Source of the DNA: an uncultured Prevotellaceae bacterium
Lineage (GTDB): Bacteria > Bacteroidota > Bacteroidia > Bacteroidales > Bacteroidaceae
Direction: 5' to 3'
NCBI GenBank assembly: GCA_902800245.1
Contig: CADCDY010000024.1
Span: forward strand, 1-32,486
Length of the DNA: 32,486 nucleotides
Below, piece after piece: positions 24,353 to 32,349 of the stretch. Numbering within the stretch: the stretch's first letter is position 1; each line of letters starts with the position of its first letter. The translations under genes were made by a program, and so were the position numbers. Under the pieces are notes generated by a model, which was not told where the DNA came from, ran no database searches, and saw only the letters and a program-made list of their open reading frames with translations.

Positions 24353-25424
24353 TGTTGCCCTGCTGACATCCTGTCAGTCAAATAGTTACAAGATTAGCGG
24401 TTCGGTTAGCTCTTCTGAAGGACTGGCCGACGGTGACACGCTGTTTATCACCAAGGATTTGCAGACAGGTATTCCTAGTGATACGCTCATCATTCAGGAT
24501 GGAAAATTCAAATTGAGCGGTGAGACGGATTCTACAGCATTGTGCATGATATATAGTACCAAACGCAATGAAATCAATGCTGCATTCTTTATGGAGCCTG
24601 GCACCATTAACATTCAGTTGACAGGCCAACCTGGCGGTTCGCGTGTGGGAGGAACAACCTGCAATAACCAATGGCAGACACTCAACGATAGTGTGATGTC
24701 TATCGGTAAGGAAATCAATCGTATTGCAGAACATATCTATGGCAATAATCTTTCGCAGGAAGAGCAGCAGAAAGGTATGGAGCAGATTGACAAGCTGAAC
24801 AAGCGGTTTGCTGAACTGGTGGTTAAGACTGCAGAGAAAAACATCGACAACGAGTTTGGATACTTCCTTCTGACGTACTATCCTGAGGAACTCATTGACA
24901 ACAATACTCGTGCAAAACTGATTAAAGATTTGCCTGCAGAGATGCGCCAGCGAACAGCTATCAAGCAGTTGGAACAGGCCATCAATGCTACAGCAAAGAC
25001 TGCTGAGGGTGCCACCATCAAAGACTTCACGCAGAAAGCTCCAGACGGAACGGAAATCAGTCTGATGGACGAAGTCAAGAAACACAAAGTAACCGTCATC
25101 GATTTCTGGGCCTCATGGTGTGGTCCATGCCGTCAGGAAATGCCATTCATGATGCAAATGTATGACAAACATAAGACGAAAGGACTCGGCATCATTGGTA
25201 TATCGCTCGACAACGACAAGGATGCATGGGTAAAGGGCACGGAAGCATTGGGATTCACATGGCCTCAGATGAGCGACTTGAAGGGTTGGGAGAATGAAAT
25301 CGCCCAGCATTTCCAGGTGACAAGTATCCCCCACACCATCGTTGTCGACCAAAAGGGTACTATCCTGCGTCGTGGACTTCGCGGTGAGGAACTGGAGGCT
25401 TTCGTCGCTGAACAACTGAAATAG
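24321..25424 (+). CDS. TlpA-family thioredoxin-like lipoprotein with DUF4369 domain
   Basis: 367 residues. Signal MKASLASILFSVALLTSC is a lipoprotein signal (LTSC lipobox, Cys18). A DUF4369-like beta domain follows (YKISGSVSSSEGLADGDTLFI ... DGKFKLSGETDST, ~23-130), then a helical linker (~130-235) and a C-terminal thioredoxin fold with CGPC active site (Cys267-Cys270 in FWASWCGPCRQEMP) and the cis-Pro in VTSIPHTIVVD. Likely a periplasmic-facing, membrane-anchored thiol:disulfide reductase. Its ATG lies inside the shifted 3' part of prs (32-base overlap), so expression probably depends on the upstream transcript. A bidirectional terminator follows. Confidence 0.88.
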   Translation: MKASLASILFSVALLTSCQSNSYKISGSVSSSEGLADGDTLFITKDLQTGIPSDTLIIQDGKFKLSGETDSTALCMIYSTKRNEINAAFFMEPGTINIQLTGQPGGSRVGGTTCNNQWQTLNDSVMSIGKEINRIAEHIYGNNLSQEEQQKGMEQIDKLNKRFAELVVKTAEKNIDNEFGYFLLTYYPEELIDNNTRAKLIKDLPAEMRQRTAIKQLEQAINATAKTAEGATIKDFTQKAPDGTEISLMDEVKKHKVTVIDFWASWCGPCRQEMPFMMQMYDKHKTKGLGIIGISLDNDKDAWVKGTEALGFTWPQMSDLKGWENEIAQHFQVTSIPHTIVVDQKGTILRRGLRGEELEAFVAEQLK

Positions 25425-25454
25425 TCTGTATCGTCTGTTCGCTTTATCAAAGCA

Positions 25455-25512
25455 AACACAATAAAGCCCAAGACTTGAGCATCAACTCTTGCCTTGGGCT
25501 TATTCTTTGTGT
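25455..25512. terminator. Bidirectional terminator between the TlpA and DUF3127 genes
   Basis: A 9-bp stem AAGCCCAAG (25464-25472)/CTTGGGCTT (25493-25501) is extended inward by TTGA/TCAA pairing and outward by ACACAA/TTGTGT. It lies between two convergent genes (ends 25424 and 25524), with A-rich and T-rich flanks on either side, as expected for two-way termination. Confidence 0.82.
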
Positions 25513-25523
25513 AACCAATTTCC

Positions 25524-25940
25524 TTAGAAGGGCAGGTCGTCGGCCGAACCTTCACCAGCGGGTTCCTGTGCAGGAGGGAATGGTGAAGTACTGTCGTTAG
25601 GAGCAGCTGCCTGCTGGGGAGGGAAAGGAGTAGCGCCAGCAACAGGAGCGGCACCAGCAACGGGAGCGACACCACGAGTCACGTTATAAGCGCGAATCTC
25701 GTTAAACCAACGTCCCTGATATTCATGGGCGTCAATGTCAAACGACACAGTAATATCTTCACCCATCTGAATATTGAACTGTTTGATGCGATCTTCACCG
25801 AAGATACGGAACAAACATTTACGAGGATACTGACCTGGTACCTCAATTACATACTCTTGCGACATCCAAGGGTTACCTGTACGTGCAGAGACTCCACTGT
25901 TAGCCGGCAAAACGGCTATTACTCTACCTGTTAAATCCAT
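25524..25940 (-). CDS. DUF3127 protein with SSB-like acidic C-terminal tip
   Basis: 138 residues from MDLTGRVIAVLP. The N-terminal ~90 residues (QEYVIEVPGQYPRKCLFRIFGEDRI, ITVSFDIDAHEYQGRWFNEIRAY) match DUF3127, a Bacteroidetes domain that looks like a small OB-type beta barrel. A low-complexity Pro/Ala linker with a repeated APVAGA unit leads to the terminal DDLPF, essentially the peptide by which SSB proteins recruit partners. The open frame extends 25 codons upstream (from MHKFEF), but that stretch is A/T-rich promoter sequence and not family-like. It diverges from dnaN. A single-stranded DNA or replication-linked role is inferred from fold, tail and neighbour. Confidence 0.82.
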   Translation of the reverse strand: MDLTGRVIAVLPANSGVSARTGNPWMSQEYVIEVPGQYPRKCLFRIFGEDRIKQFNIQMGEDITVSFDIDAHEYQGRWFNEIRAYNVTRGVAPVAGAAPVAGATPFPPQQAAAPNDSTSPFPPAQEPAGEGSADDLPF

Positions 25941-25982
25941 AATAAATATTACTTTTTTCTTGTTATTACGTGTTTCAGATTG

Positions 25983-25990
25983 CGAAATTA
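25983..25990 (-). promoter_or_regulatory. Possible -7 element of the DUF3127 gene
   Basis: On the minus strand this reads TAATTTCG, one mismatch from TAnnTTTG, 42 bases before the ATG at 25940. No convincing -33 box is seen, so this is tentative. Confidence 0.38.
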
Positions 25991-26030
25991 CATAAAAAAA
26001 TTCGAATTTGTGCATTTTTTACGAAATATT

Positions 26031-26062
26031 TTTGCTATTGAGCCAGACTTTTTGTATTTTTG
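26031..26062 (+). promoter_or_regulatory. dnaN promoter
   Basis: TTTG (26031-26034), 20 bp, TATTTTTG (26055-26062): consensus Bacteroidetes promoter, 42 bases before the dnaN ATG. It probably serves dnaN, the exonuclease, coaBC and the SpoU gene, which follow with gaps of 8-21 bases. Confidence 0.82.
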
Positions 26063-26104
26063 TACTCAATTTGAATAGAATAGAAACTAAAAACAGATAT
26101 ACAT

Positions 26105-27229
26105 ATGAGATTTACCGTATCAAGTACTGCACTTAGCAGCAAGCTTAATGCTCTTTCAAGAGTTATCAACAGTAAGAATTCTCTGCCCATTTTGGCAGAC
26201 TTTGTTTTCGACATTCAGGACAATGTGCTCCACCTGACAGCCTCGGACAGCGAGAATGTCATGAAGACACAGGTTGAACTGATTGAAAGCGACGGCAACG
26301 GTCGTTTTGCAGTAGGCAACCACGACTTACTAGAGGCCGTTAAGGGTTTCTCCGAGCAACCTATCACGTTCGATGTAGACCAGCAGGCCAACATCGCAAA
26401 GATCAGTTATCAGAATGGTATGTTCTCACTGCCTGTCGAGAGTGCCGATGAATACCCTGTCACCCAGACAGTCAGCGACGGTGCCACAGAGATTGTCATT
26501 GAAAGTGCCGTGCTGGCCGAGAACATCACCCGCTCGCTCTTCGCCACAGCGCAAGACGAATTGCGCCCCGTCATGAATGGTATCTATTTCGACCTCACTC
26601 CTGAGTGCCTGTCTATCGTGGCTTCTGATGGTCATAAGTTGGTGCGCAATAAGATTCTGAACATTCATAGCGATCAGCCCGCATCGTTCATCCTGCCCAA
26701 GAAGCCTGCTTCTCTGCTGAAGACGCTTCTGAGCAAGGACGGTGAGGATGTCATCATCCGCTTTGACGAGCGCAACGCACTCATCGACTATACCGATGGT
26801 GAAATCACCTGTCGACTCATTGAGGGCCGCTACCCCAACTACAACTCTGTCATTCCGCAGAGCAACCCCAATCAACTCACCGTCGACCGTCAGGGTCTGT
26901 TGGCAGCATTGCGTCGTGTTCAGCCATTCTCCAGCGACTCCAGCAACCTCATCCGTTTCCATGTTGAGGGTGGTACGCTGCAGCTCGATGCTGAGGACTA
27001 CGACTTCTCGAAGACTGCTACTGAGCGCATGGCGTGCCAATACGAAGGTCAGCCCATGAGCATTGGTTTCAAGGGTTCTTCATTCATTGAGATACTTGGC
27101 AACTTCGATTGCTCTGAGGTACTCATCCAATTGGCAGATCCTAGCCGTGCAGGTTTGGTTCTTCCTACAGAACAGTCTGAGAATCAAGATGTTCTGATGT
27201 TGATGATGCCCATGTTGATTAATGACTAA
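26105..27229 (+). CDS. dnaN: DNA polymerase III beta subunit (sliding clamp)
   Basis: 374 residues; forms the ring that tethers replicative polymerase to DNA. Three clamp domains are visible: MRFTVSSTALSSKLNALSRVINSKNSLPIL (domain 1), ITRSLFATAQDELRPVMNGIYFDL (start of domain 2), and the third beginning near NQLTVDRQGLLAALRRVQPFSSDSSNLIRFH, ending VLMLMMPMLIND. The hydrophobic partner-binding cleft lies between domains 2 and 3 in this family. dnaA is not nearby, so this is not evidence for an origin; in Bacteroidetes dnaN is often separated from dnaA. First gene of a four-gene plus-strand run. Confidence 0.97.
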   Translation: MRFTVSSTALSSKLNALSRVINSKNSLPILADFVFDIQDNVLHLTASDSENVMKTQVELIESDGNGRFAVGNHDLLEAVKGFSEQPITFDVDQQANIAKISYQNGMFSLPVESADEYPVTQTVSDGATEIVIESAVLAENITRSLFATAQDELRPVMNGIYFDLTPECLSIVASDGHKLVRNKILNIHSDQPASFILPKKPASLLKTLLSKDGEDVIIRFDERNALIDYTDGEITCRLIEGRYPNYNSVIPQSNPNQLTVDRQGLLAALRRVQPFSSDSSNLIRFHVEGGTLQLDAEDYDFSKTATERMACQYEGQPMSIGFKGSSFIEILGNFDCSEVLIQLADPSRAGLVLPTEQSENQDVLMLMMPMLIND

Positions 27230-27237
27230 AGGCAAAT

Positions 27238-28050
27238 ATGAAACTGAACTTAACAAAACCACTTGTTATATTCGACTTGGAAACTACGGGACTTGACATG
27301 GTCAAGGACCGTGTCATCCAGTTGTCATATATTAAGGTATACCCAGACGGACGCGAGGAAAGAGGTAACGAACTGATTAACCCTGAGAAGCACATCGACG
27401 ATATCATCACCCAACTGACTGGTATCAGCAACGAGGATGTAAAGGACAAACCCACTTTCAAGCAGATTGCGAAGAAGATGGAGACCGTGTTCTCAGGTTC
27501 TGACATTGCAGGATTCAATTCCAATTTCTTCGATGTTCCCTTGCTCGCTGAGGAATTCCTACGTGCTGGTATCGACTTTGATTTCTCCAAGTGTCGCCTT
27601 ATTGATGCTTGCACCATCTTCAAGAAGATGGAACGTCGTAACCTGGCATCGGCCTATCGGTTCTACTGCGGACGTAAAATGGAGGAAGACTTCGAGGCGC
27701 ACCGTGCCGATCAGGATACTGAAGCGACTTATCGCGTACTGATGGGCGAGTTGGACAAATATGCCCCTGGTGTCAACGAAGATCCTGAGAAAGTACTTGA
27801 GAATGACATGCAGGCTTTAGCTGATTTCTCGAAGCAGAACGATAACGTCGACTTTGCAGGTCGTATCGTCTGGGCTGACGTCAACGGCAAGCGCACCGAG
27901 GTTTTCAACTTTGGTAAACACAAAGGGCTTCCTGTTGCCGACGTTCTCCGCATGGATCCTGGATACTATAGCTGGATATTGGCTGGCGACTTCACGTATA
28001 ACACGAAACAGGTGCTCACACGTATCCGTCTGCGCGAAGCAACAAAGTAA
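27238..28050 (+). CDS. DnaQ-like 3'-5' exonuclease
   Basis: 270 residues. The DEDDh exonuclease motifs are clear: DLETTG with Asp13 and Glu15 (Exo I), AGFNSNFFDVPLL (Exo II) and HRADQD (Exo III, His/Asp). The C-terminal part (FNFGKHKGLPVADVLRMDPGYYSWIL, ~220-245) matches the extra domain found in ExoX-type exonucleases. Next to dnaN, it is a candidate proofreading or repair exonuclease acting on single-stranded 3' ends; whether it is the epsilon subunit of DNA polymerase III cannot be decided from sequence alone, so I leave out dnaQ. Gap to dnaN is eight bases. Confidence 0.9.
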   Translation: MKLNLTKPLVIFDLETTGLDMVKDRVIQLSYIKVYPDGREERGNELINPEKHIDDIITQLTGISNEDVKDKPTFKQIAKKMETVFSGSDIAGFNSNFFDVPLLAEEFLRAGIDFDFSKCRLIDACTIFKKMERRNLASAYRFYCGRKMEEDFEAHRADQDTEATYRVLMGELDKYAPGVNEDPEKVLENDMQALADFSKQNDNVDFAGRIVWADVNGKRTEVFNFGKHKGLPVADVLRMDPGYYSWILAGDFTYNTKQVLTRIRLREATK

Positions 28051-28058
28051 GTAACAAG

Positions 28059-29258
28059 ATGTTGAAAGGCAAGAAAATCGTATTGGGCATTACAGGTTCC
28101 ATAGCAGCCTACAAAGCCTGCATGATAATCCGTGGACTTGTAAAGGCAGGTGCTGAGGTGCAGGTTGTTATCACCCCTGCTGGCAAGGAGTTCATCACCC
28201 CTATCACACTTTCCGCACTGACACAGAAACCAGTCATCAGCGATTTTTTCTCCCAACGCGATGGCACGTGGCATTCCCATGTGGCATTAGGTCTTTGGGC
28301 AGATGCCATGCTCGTGGCTCCATGCACGGCATCAACACTGGGAAAGATGGCAAACGGTATTGCCGACAACATGTTGATTACGACTTATCTTTCCATGAAG
28401 GCTCCCGTATTCATTGCCCCTGCGATGGATCTTGACATGTACCAACATCCGACTACCCAACAGAACATGGAACGTCTGCGTTCATTCGGCAACCACATCG
28501 TAGAACCACAGAGTGGATTCCTGGCTTCAGGGCTGGAAGGTAAGGGACGCATGGAGGAACCAGAACGCATTGTTGAAACGCTGGACTATTTCTTCGAAAC
28601 GAAAGACTTGATAGGCAAACACATCATGATTACTGCTGGTCCTACTCATGAGAAAATCGATCCCGTCCGTTTCATTGGCAATTACTCCAGTGGTAAGATG
28701 GGATTTGCCCTTGCTGAGGAGTGTGTACGTCGTGGCGCTGATGTAACGCTGGTTTGCGGACCTGTTTCTACACAATTGTCACCGAGGACTGCGCAACTTA
28801 TCAAGCGCATCAACGTGGAGAGTTGCCAGGAGATGTTCGACGCTGCTACCACTGTATTTCCCAATTGCAATGCCGCCATCCTTTGTGCTGCTGTGGCCGA
28901 CTTCCGTCCTGACCACCAAGCTGACCAGAAGATTAAGCGCGAAGGCGACGATCTGCGACTCCGTTTGCTACCCAATCCCGATATCGCTGCAGAATTGGGA
29001 CGTATGAAACAACCTGGACAACGACTTGTCGGTTTTGCCCTCGAAACCAACGACGAACAAGCTAACGCCCAGAAGAAGCTACAAAAGAAGAACCTCGACT
29101 TCATCGTGCTGAACTCGCTCCGCAATGAAGGAACATGCTTCCAGTCGGACGAAAACCAAATCAGCATCATCAACGCTGACGGACAGCGCGACTACGAACG
29201 CAAGTCCAAGAGTGCCGTTGCCAAAGATATAATTGACCAGTTGGCAATGCTGCTGTAG
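28059..29258 (+). CDS. coaBC: Bifunctional phosphopantothenoylcysteine decarboxylase/phosphopantothenate--cysteine ligase
   Basis: 399-residue flavoprotein catalysing two steps of coenzyme A synthesis. The CoaC half has GSIAAYKA (13-20), the catalytic His74 in HSHVALGLWAD and the PAMD loop (121-124); the substrate flap reads LASGLEGKGRM (155-165). The CoaB half begins about residue 185 with HIMITAGPTHEKIDPVRFIGNYSSGKMG and includes AAVADFRP and FALETND. Two positions usually Asn (PxMN) and Cys (ACGD flap) in well-studied CoaC are Asp124 and Ser157 here; this may be normal in Bacteroidetes. Follows the exonuclease by eight bases. Confidence 0.95.
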   Translation: MLKGKKIVLGITGSIAAYKACMIIRGLVKAGAEVQVVITPAGKEFITPITLSALTQKPVISDFFSQRDGTWHSHVALGLWADAMLVAPCTASTLGKMANGIADNMLITTYLSMKAPVFIAPAMDLDMYQHPTTQQNMERLRSFGNHIVEPQSGFLASGLEGKGRMEEPERIVETLDYFFETKDLIGKHIMITAGPTHEKIDPVRFIGNYSSGKMGFALAEECVRRGADVTLVCGPVSTQLSPRTAQLIKRINVESCQEMFDAATTVFPNCNAAILCAAVADFRPDHQADQKIKREGDDLRLRLLPNPDIAAELGRMKQPGQRLVGFALETNDEQANAQKKLQKKNLDFIVLNSLRNEGTCFQSDENQISIINADGQRDYERKSKSAVAKDIIDQLAMLL

Positions 29259-29279
29259 CATAAAAGTAATCACAATTAC

Positions 29280-30089
29280 ATGATTGAAATCACTACGCTC
29301 GACGACCCTCGCGTAAGTCCATATAGCAGGCTTACCGAGAGTCAGTTACGTATGGCACTGGAACCCGAAAAGGGATTATTCATTTGCGAAAGTCCGAAAG
29401 TCATCCGCGTAGCATTGGATGCTGGTTGGGAACCCGTGTCGTTATTGTGTGAACGAAAGCACATCGAGGGTGATGCCAAGGACATCGTCGACCGTATCGC
29501 CTCGCGCGTACCTATTTATACTGGTAGTCGTGAACTACTTGCGCAACTTACGGGCTACACTTTGACACGCGGTGTATTATGTGCCATGAGACGTAGAAAA
29601 GCTCCAACACTGGATGAATTACTAGACGATGCCAGACGTGTGGTAATCATCGACGCCGTGACGGACACGACAAACATCGGAGCCATCTTCCGTTCAGCAG
29701 CAGCATTGGGCATCGACGCCGTCCTACTGACTCGCGACACCTGCGACCCACTGAATCGCCGTGCCGTACGCGTGTCTATGGGTAGCGTGTTCCTCGTTCC
29801 CTGGACGTGGCTCGACGGGTCGATTACAGCGACACTCCACAACTACGGATTCCGTACAGCAGCAATGGCATTGACGGATAAAAGCATCGCGCTGGATGAC
29901 ACACGGCTGAAGGCTGAACAACACCTGGCGATTATCATGGGGACAGAAGGTGACGGACTGCCACAGCAAGTTATCGACGAGGCAGACTATACAGTTCGCA
30001 TACCGATGGCGCATGGCGTTGACTCGCTGAACGTTGCCGCAGCTGCTGCAGTAGCATTCTGGGAATTGAGGTATGTTGCTATGACATAG
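29280..30089 (+). CDS. SpoU/TrmH-family RNA 2'-O-ribose methyltransferase
   Basis: 269 residues. The SPOUT knot motifs are in order: TNIGAIFRSA (131-140), IIMGTEGDGLP (218-228), and RIPMAHGVDSLNVAAAAAV (240-258). The N-terminal ~110 residues (LEPEKGLFICESPKVIRVALDAG) form the L30e-like substrate-binding region seen in many rRNA and tRNA methylases. It methylates a ribose in RNA; the target is not deducible. The stop codon lies inside a 21-base palindrome, and nspC ends convergently 15 bases later. Confidence 0.9.
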   Translation: MIEITTLDDPRVSPYSRLTESQLRMALEPEKGLFICESPKVIRVALDAGWEPVSLLCERKHIEGDAKDIVDRIASRVPIYTGSRELLAQLTGYTLTRGVLCAMRRRKAPTLDELLDDARRVVIIDAVTDTTNIGAIFRSAAALGIDAVLLTRDTCDPLNRRAVRVSMGSVFLVPWTWLDGSITATLHNYGFRTAAMALTDKSIALDDTRLKAEQHLAIIMGTEGDGLPQQVIDEADYTVRIPMAHGVDSLNVAAAAAVAFWELRYVAMT

Positions 30090-30094
30090 CAACA
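30074..30094. repeat. 21-base palindrome across the SpoU-gene stop codon
   Basis: TGTTGCTATG (30074-30083) and CATAGCAACA (30085-30094) are exact inverted copies around a single A. As a hairpin it gives an 8-bp stem and 5-base loop. It lies where the SpoU and nspC genes converge, so two-way termination is plausible, though neither side has a T-run. Confidence 0.6.
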
Positions 30095-30104
30095 AACACA
30101 ACGA

Positions 30105-31250
30105 TTAATCCATGCGGTCTCGGTAGTCCTCGTAGGTGAATCGGCGCAGAAGTTCCAATGTATCGTCTTCATGAAGCATGCAAATGGACGGATGGGTAAT
30201 GCCGTTAAACGTATTGGTTTTCACGGTGGTATAATGAATCATATCCTCGAACACTATCTGCTCACCTACCTGCAACTCATGGTCGAATTGCCAAAGGCCC
30301 ATGAAATCACCTGATAAGCAGCTATTGCCACCAAGGCGATAAACAAAATCTGAGGACTGAAGATCTGATGGTAGTCCACCCATTTCCGATGGTTCAATAT
30401 GCTCAGCACCACGAACATCCGGATAATACGGCATTTCCAAACAATCAGGCATGTGGCACGTAAAGCTGACATCAAGGATAGCGGTACGGATGCCTTTGTC
30501 TTCGACAACGTCAACAACAGAGGAAACTAACGGTCCCGTCTGCCAGGCAAAGGCACTACCAGGTTCGAAGATGACTTTCAGATGTGGCCAACGCTCATGG
30601 AATTTCTGCATCATACTGACAAGCAGTTCTATGTCATAATCCTTGCGCGTAACCAGATGTCCGCCACCGAAATTAATCCATTCCAACTGTGGAAACCACC
30701 GAGAAAACTTTTCTTCTATATGCTGGAGCGTACGCTGGAACACGTCTGACCCACTCTCGCAGTGGCAATGACAATGAAAACCTCGGATATCACTAGGCAA
30801 CGTCTCGGGCAGTTTATCCGCCGTAACACCAAAGCGCGTACCTGGTGCACATGGATTATATAGTAGCGTGCCGACCTCGGAATATTCTGGATTAACACGA
30901 ATACCGAGTGAACATGTTGCAGCGCGCTCATGAAAGCGCTCGTACTGCGAGAGCGAATTGAATGTCAGATGACTGCTGCAACGGATAATGTCGTCCATCT
31001 CATCTTCCTTGTAAGCTGGCGAAAATGTATGGGCTTTCGCACCGAACTCCTCCAATGCCAGACGGGCTTCGGACAATGAACTTGCCGTTGTAGCGCTGAT
31101 ATATTCGCGGAAAATGGGGAATGTTTTCCACAATGCAAAAGCCTTGAAGGCAAGTATCCATTCTGAGTCTGTGCGACGGGCAACATCGCGAATGAGTGCG
31201 AGGTTGCGACGAAGGAGTGACTCCTCTATCATATAATATGGTGTCTGCAT
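30105..31250 (-). CDS. nspC: Carboxynorspermidine/carboxyspermidine decarboxylase
   Basis: 381-residue PLP enzyme of the alanine-racemase-fold decarboxylases, forming spermidine (or norspermidine) from its carboxy precursor, the route used by Bacteroidetes in place of the AdoMet pathway. Seen: PLP lysine Lys36 in LAFKAFALWK, TTASSLSEARLALEEFG, the GFHCHCHCESGSDVF strand, NFGGGHLVTR, EPGSAFAWQTG for phosphate binding, and SCLSGDFMG near the C-terminus. The partner carboxyspermidine dehydrogenase is not in this window. Last gene of the DUF2520-kdsC-maf-nspC operon, 11 bases after maf. Confidence 0.93.
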   Translation of the reverse strand: MQTPYYMIEESLLRRNLALIRDVARRTDSEWILAFKAFALWKTFPIFREYISATTASSLSEARLALEEFGAKAHTFSPAYKEDEMDDIIRCSSHLTFNSLSQYERFHERAATCSLGIRVNPEYSEVGTLLYNPCAPGTRFGVTADKLPETLPSDIRGFHCHCHCESGSDVFQRTLQHIEEKFSRWFPQLEWINFGGGHLVTRKDYDIELLVSMMQKFHERWPHLKVIFEPGSAFAWQTGPLVSSVVDVVEDKGIRTAILDVSFTCHMPDCLEMPYYPDVRGAEHIEPSEMGGLPSDLQSSDFVYRLGGNSCLSGDFMGLWQFDHELQVGEQIVFEDMIHYTTVKTNTFNGITHPSICMLHEDDTLELLRRFTYEDYRDRMD

Positions 31251-31261
31251 GTCAAATGGCT

Positions 31262-31837
31262 TTAAAAAGTTCTAAGTGCTTCGTAGATACGCTGCACTGG
31301 CAGGCCCATGACATTGAAATAGCTGCCGTTCAGGGCCGTGACACCAATGTAGCCAATCCATTCCTGAATGCCGTAAGCACCAGCCTTGTCAAAAGGGCGG
31401 TAATGGCTAACGTAGTAGTCTATCTCGCTGTCCGTGAGCGACTTAAATGTCACGTCGGTGGTAACAGAGAAACTTGTCTGACGATCCGTCGTAGTCAGCG
31501 TGACACCAGTGATGACCTGATGTGTTTGTCCACTCAATTCGCGCAGCATATTGTGAGCCTCAGCGGCATCTTTGGGCTTGCCCATCACATGAGTGCCCAA
31601 TACTACAATAGTGTCTGCAGTAATGATTAACTCGTCCGGAGCCATCGTCTGACGATAGGCTGCAGCTTTCTTCTGGGAAATATACTGTGCAATGTCACGC
31701 GTGGGCAAATCGTCGGGATAACTCTCGTCGATGCCATCGATGACGCGTACATCGAACTCAACATCCAAACCTGCCAACAACTCCTTGCGACGCGGCGAAT
31801 TGCTGGCAAGTATAATATGATAATCTTTTGCTACCAT
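31262..31837 (-). CDS. maf: Maf-family nucleotide pyrophosphatase
   Basis: 191 residues; Maf proteins hydrolyse non-canonical or canonical NTPs to the monophosphate (house-cleaning). Seen: [14 protein letters not shown] (11-24) of the nucleotide loop, IITADTIVV with catalytic Asp75, [13 protein letters not shown] (86-98), and [12 protein letters not shown]. The open frame reaches a GTG at 31864, but the ATG at 31837, which begins [17 protein letters not shown], is the family start and overlaps the kdsC stop by seven bases. Which Maf subgroup (YhdE- or YceF-like) is not settled; the YhdE-like ADT signature favours dTTP/UTP activity. Confidence 0.92.
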   Translation of the reverse strand: MVAKDYHIILASNSPRRKELLAGLDVEFDVRVIDGIDESYPDDLPTRDIAQYISQKKAAAYRQTMAPDELIITADTIVVLGTHVMGKPKDAAEAHNMLRELSGQTHQVITGVTLTTTDRQTSFSVTTDVTFKSLTDSEIDYYVSHYRPFDKAGAYGIQEWIGYIGVTALNGSYFNVMGLPVQRIYEALRTF

Positions 31838-32349
31838 CCGAATGCCTTTTCGTCGTACAACCACTTGTGCTGAGCCTTCAATACTTGCTCTATCACATCA
31901 CGTCCACAACCATAACCACCGCAGTAGTCGCTGACATAGATACTGGCAGCCTTGACTTCAGTACAAGCATCCTTGGGACACACTGGGCAACCGACACGAC
32001 GCATGATTTCGAGATCAGGAATATCGTCACCCATATACATCACCTCTTCGTCCTCATAGCCGTATTTAGCCACATACTCCTCATAGGTCTGAATTTTTAC
32101 GGCTGCACCCAGATAGACGTCGTCGACACCTAGGCCGTGATAACGCAACGCAACGGATGTAATGCGGCAACCAGTGATGATAGCAATGCGCAAGCCCATT
32201 TTCTGTGCTAGCTGAATGGCATAACCATCTTTGATATTCACCGTACGGCAAGGAACACCATCGGTTCCAAGGGGAATCGTTTCACAGGACAGCACCCCGT
32301 CAATATCAAAAACGATGGTGCGAATCTTTGTCAAGTCGTAATTAATCAT
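31831..32349 (-). CDS. kdsC: 3-deoxy-D-manno-octulosonate 8-phosphate phosphatase
   Basis: 172-residue HAD phosphatase releasing Kdo for lipopolysaccharide inner core. Motif I DIDGVL (nucleophile Asp15, Asp17), motif II ITG (58-60), Lys85 in [12 protein letters not shown], and motif IV GDDIPD (107-112) are present. The small cap-less size is typical of KdsC. Its start shares four bases (ATGA) with the end of the DUF2520 gene and its stop overlaps maf, so the three are translationally linked. A related HAD phosphatase specificity cannot be wholly excluded. Confidence 0.9.
   Translation of the reverse strand: MINYDLTKIRTIVFDIDGVLSCETIPLGTDGVPCRTVNIKDGYAIQLAQKMGLRIAIITGCRITSVALRYHGLGVDDVYLGAAVKIQTYEEYVAKYGYEDEEVMYMGDDIPDLEIMRRVGCPVCPKDACTEVKAASIYVSDYCGGYGCGRDVIEQVLKAQHKWLYDEKAFGW

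Noticed and set aside
25941-26015. Longer N-terminus for the DUF3127 protein
   Set aside because: The extra 25 codons are A/T-rich promoter-like sequence; MDLTGRV is the expected family start.
26105-27229. dnaN as a hint of the replication origin
   Set aside because: No dnaA, DnaA-box cluster or AT-rich unwinding region is present; in this phylum dnaN need not be near the origin.
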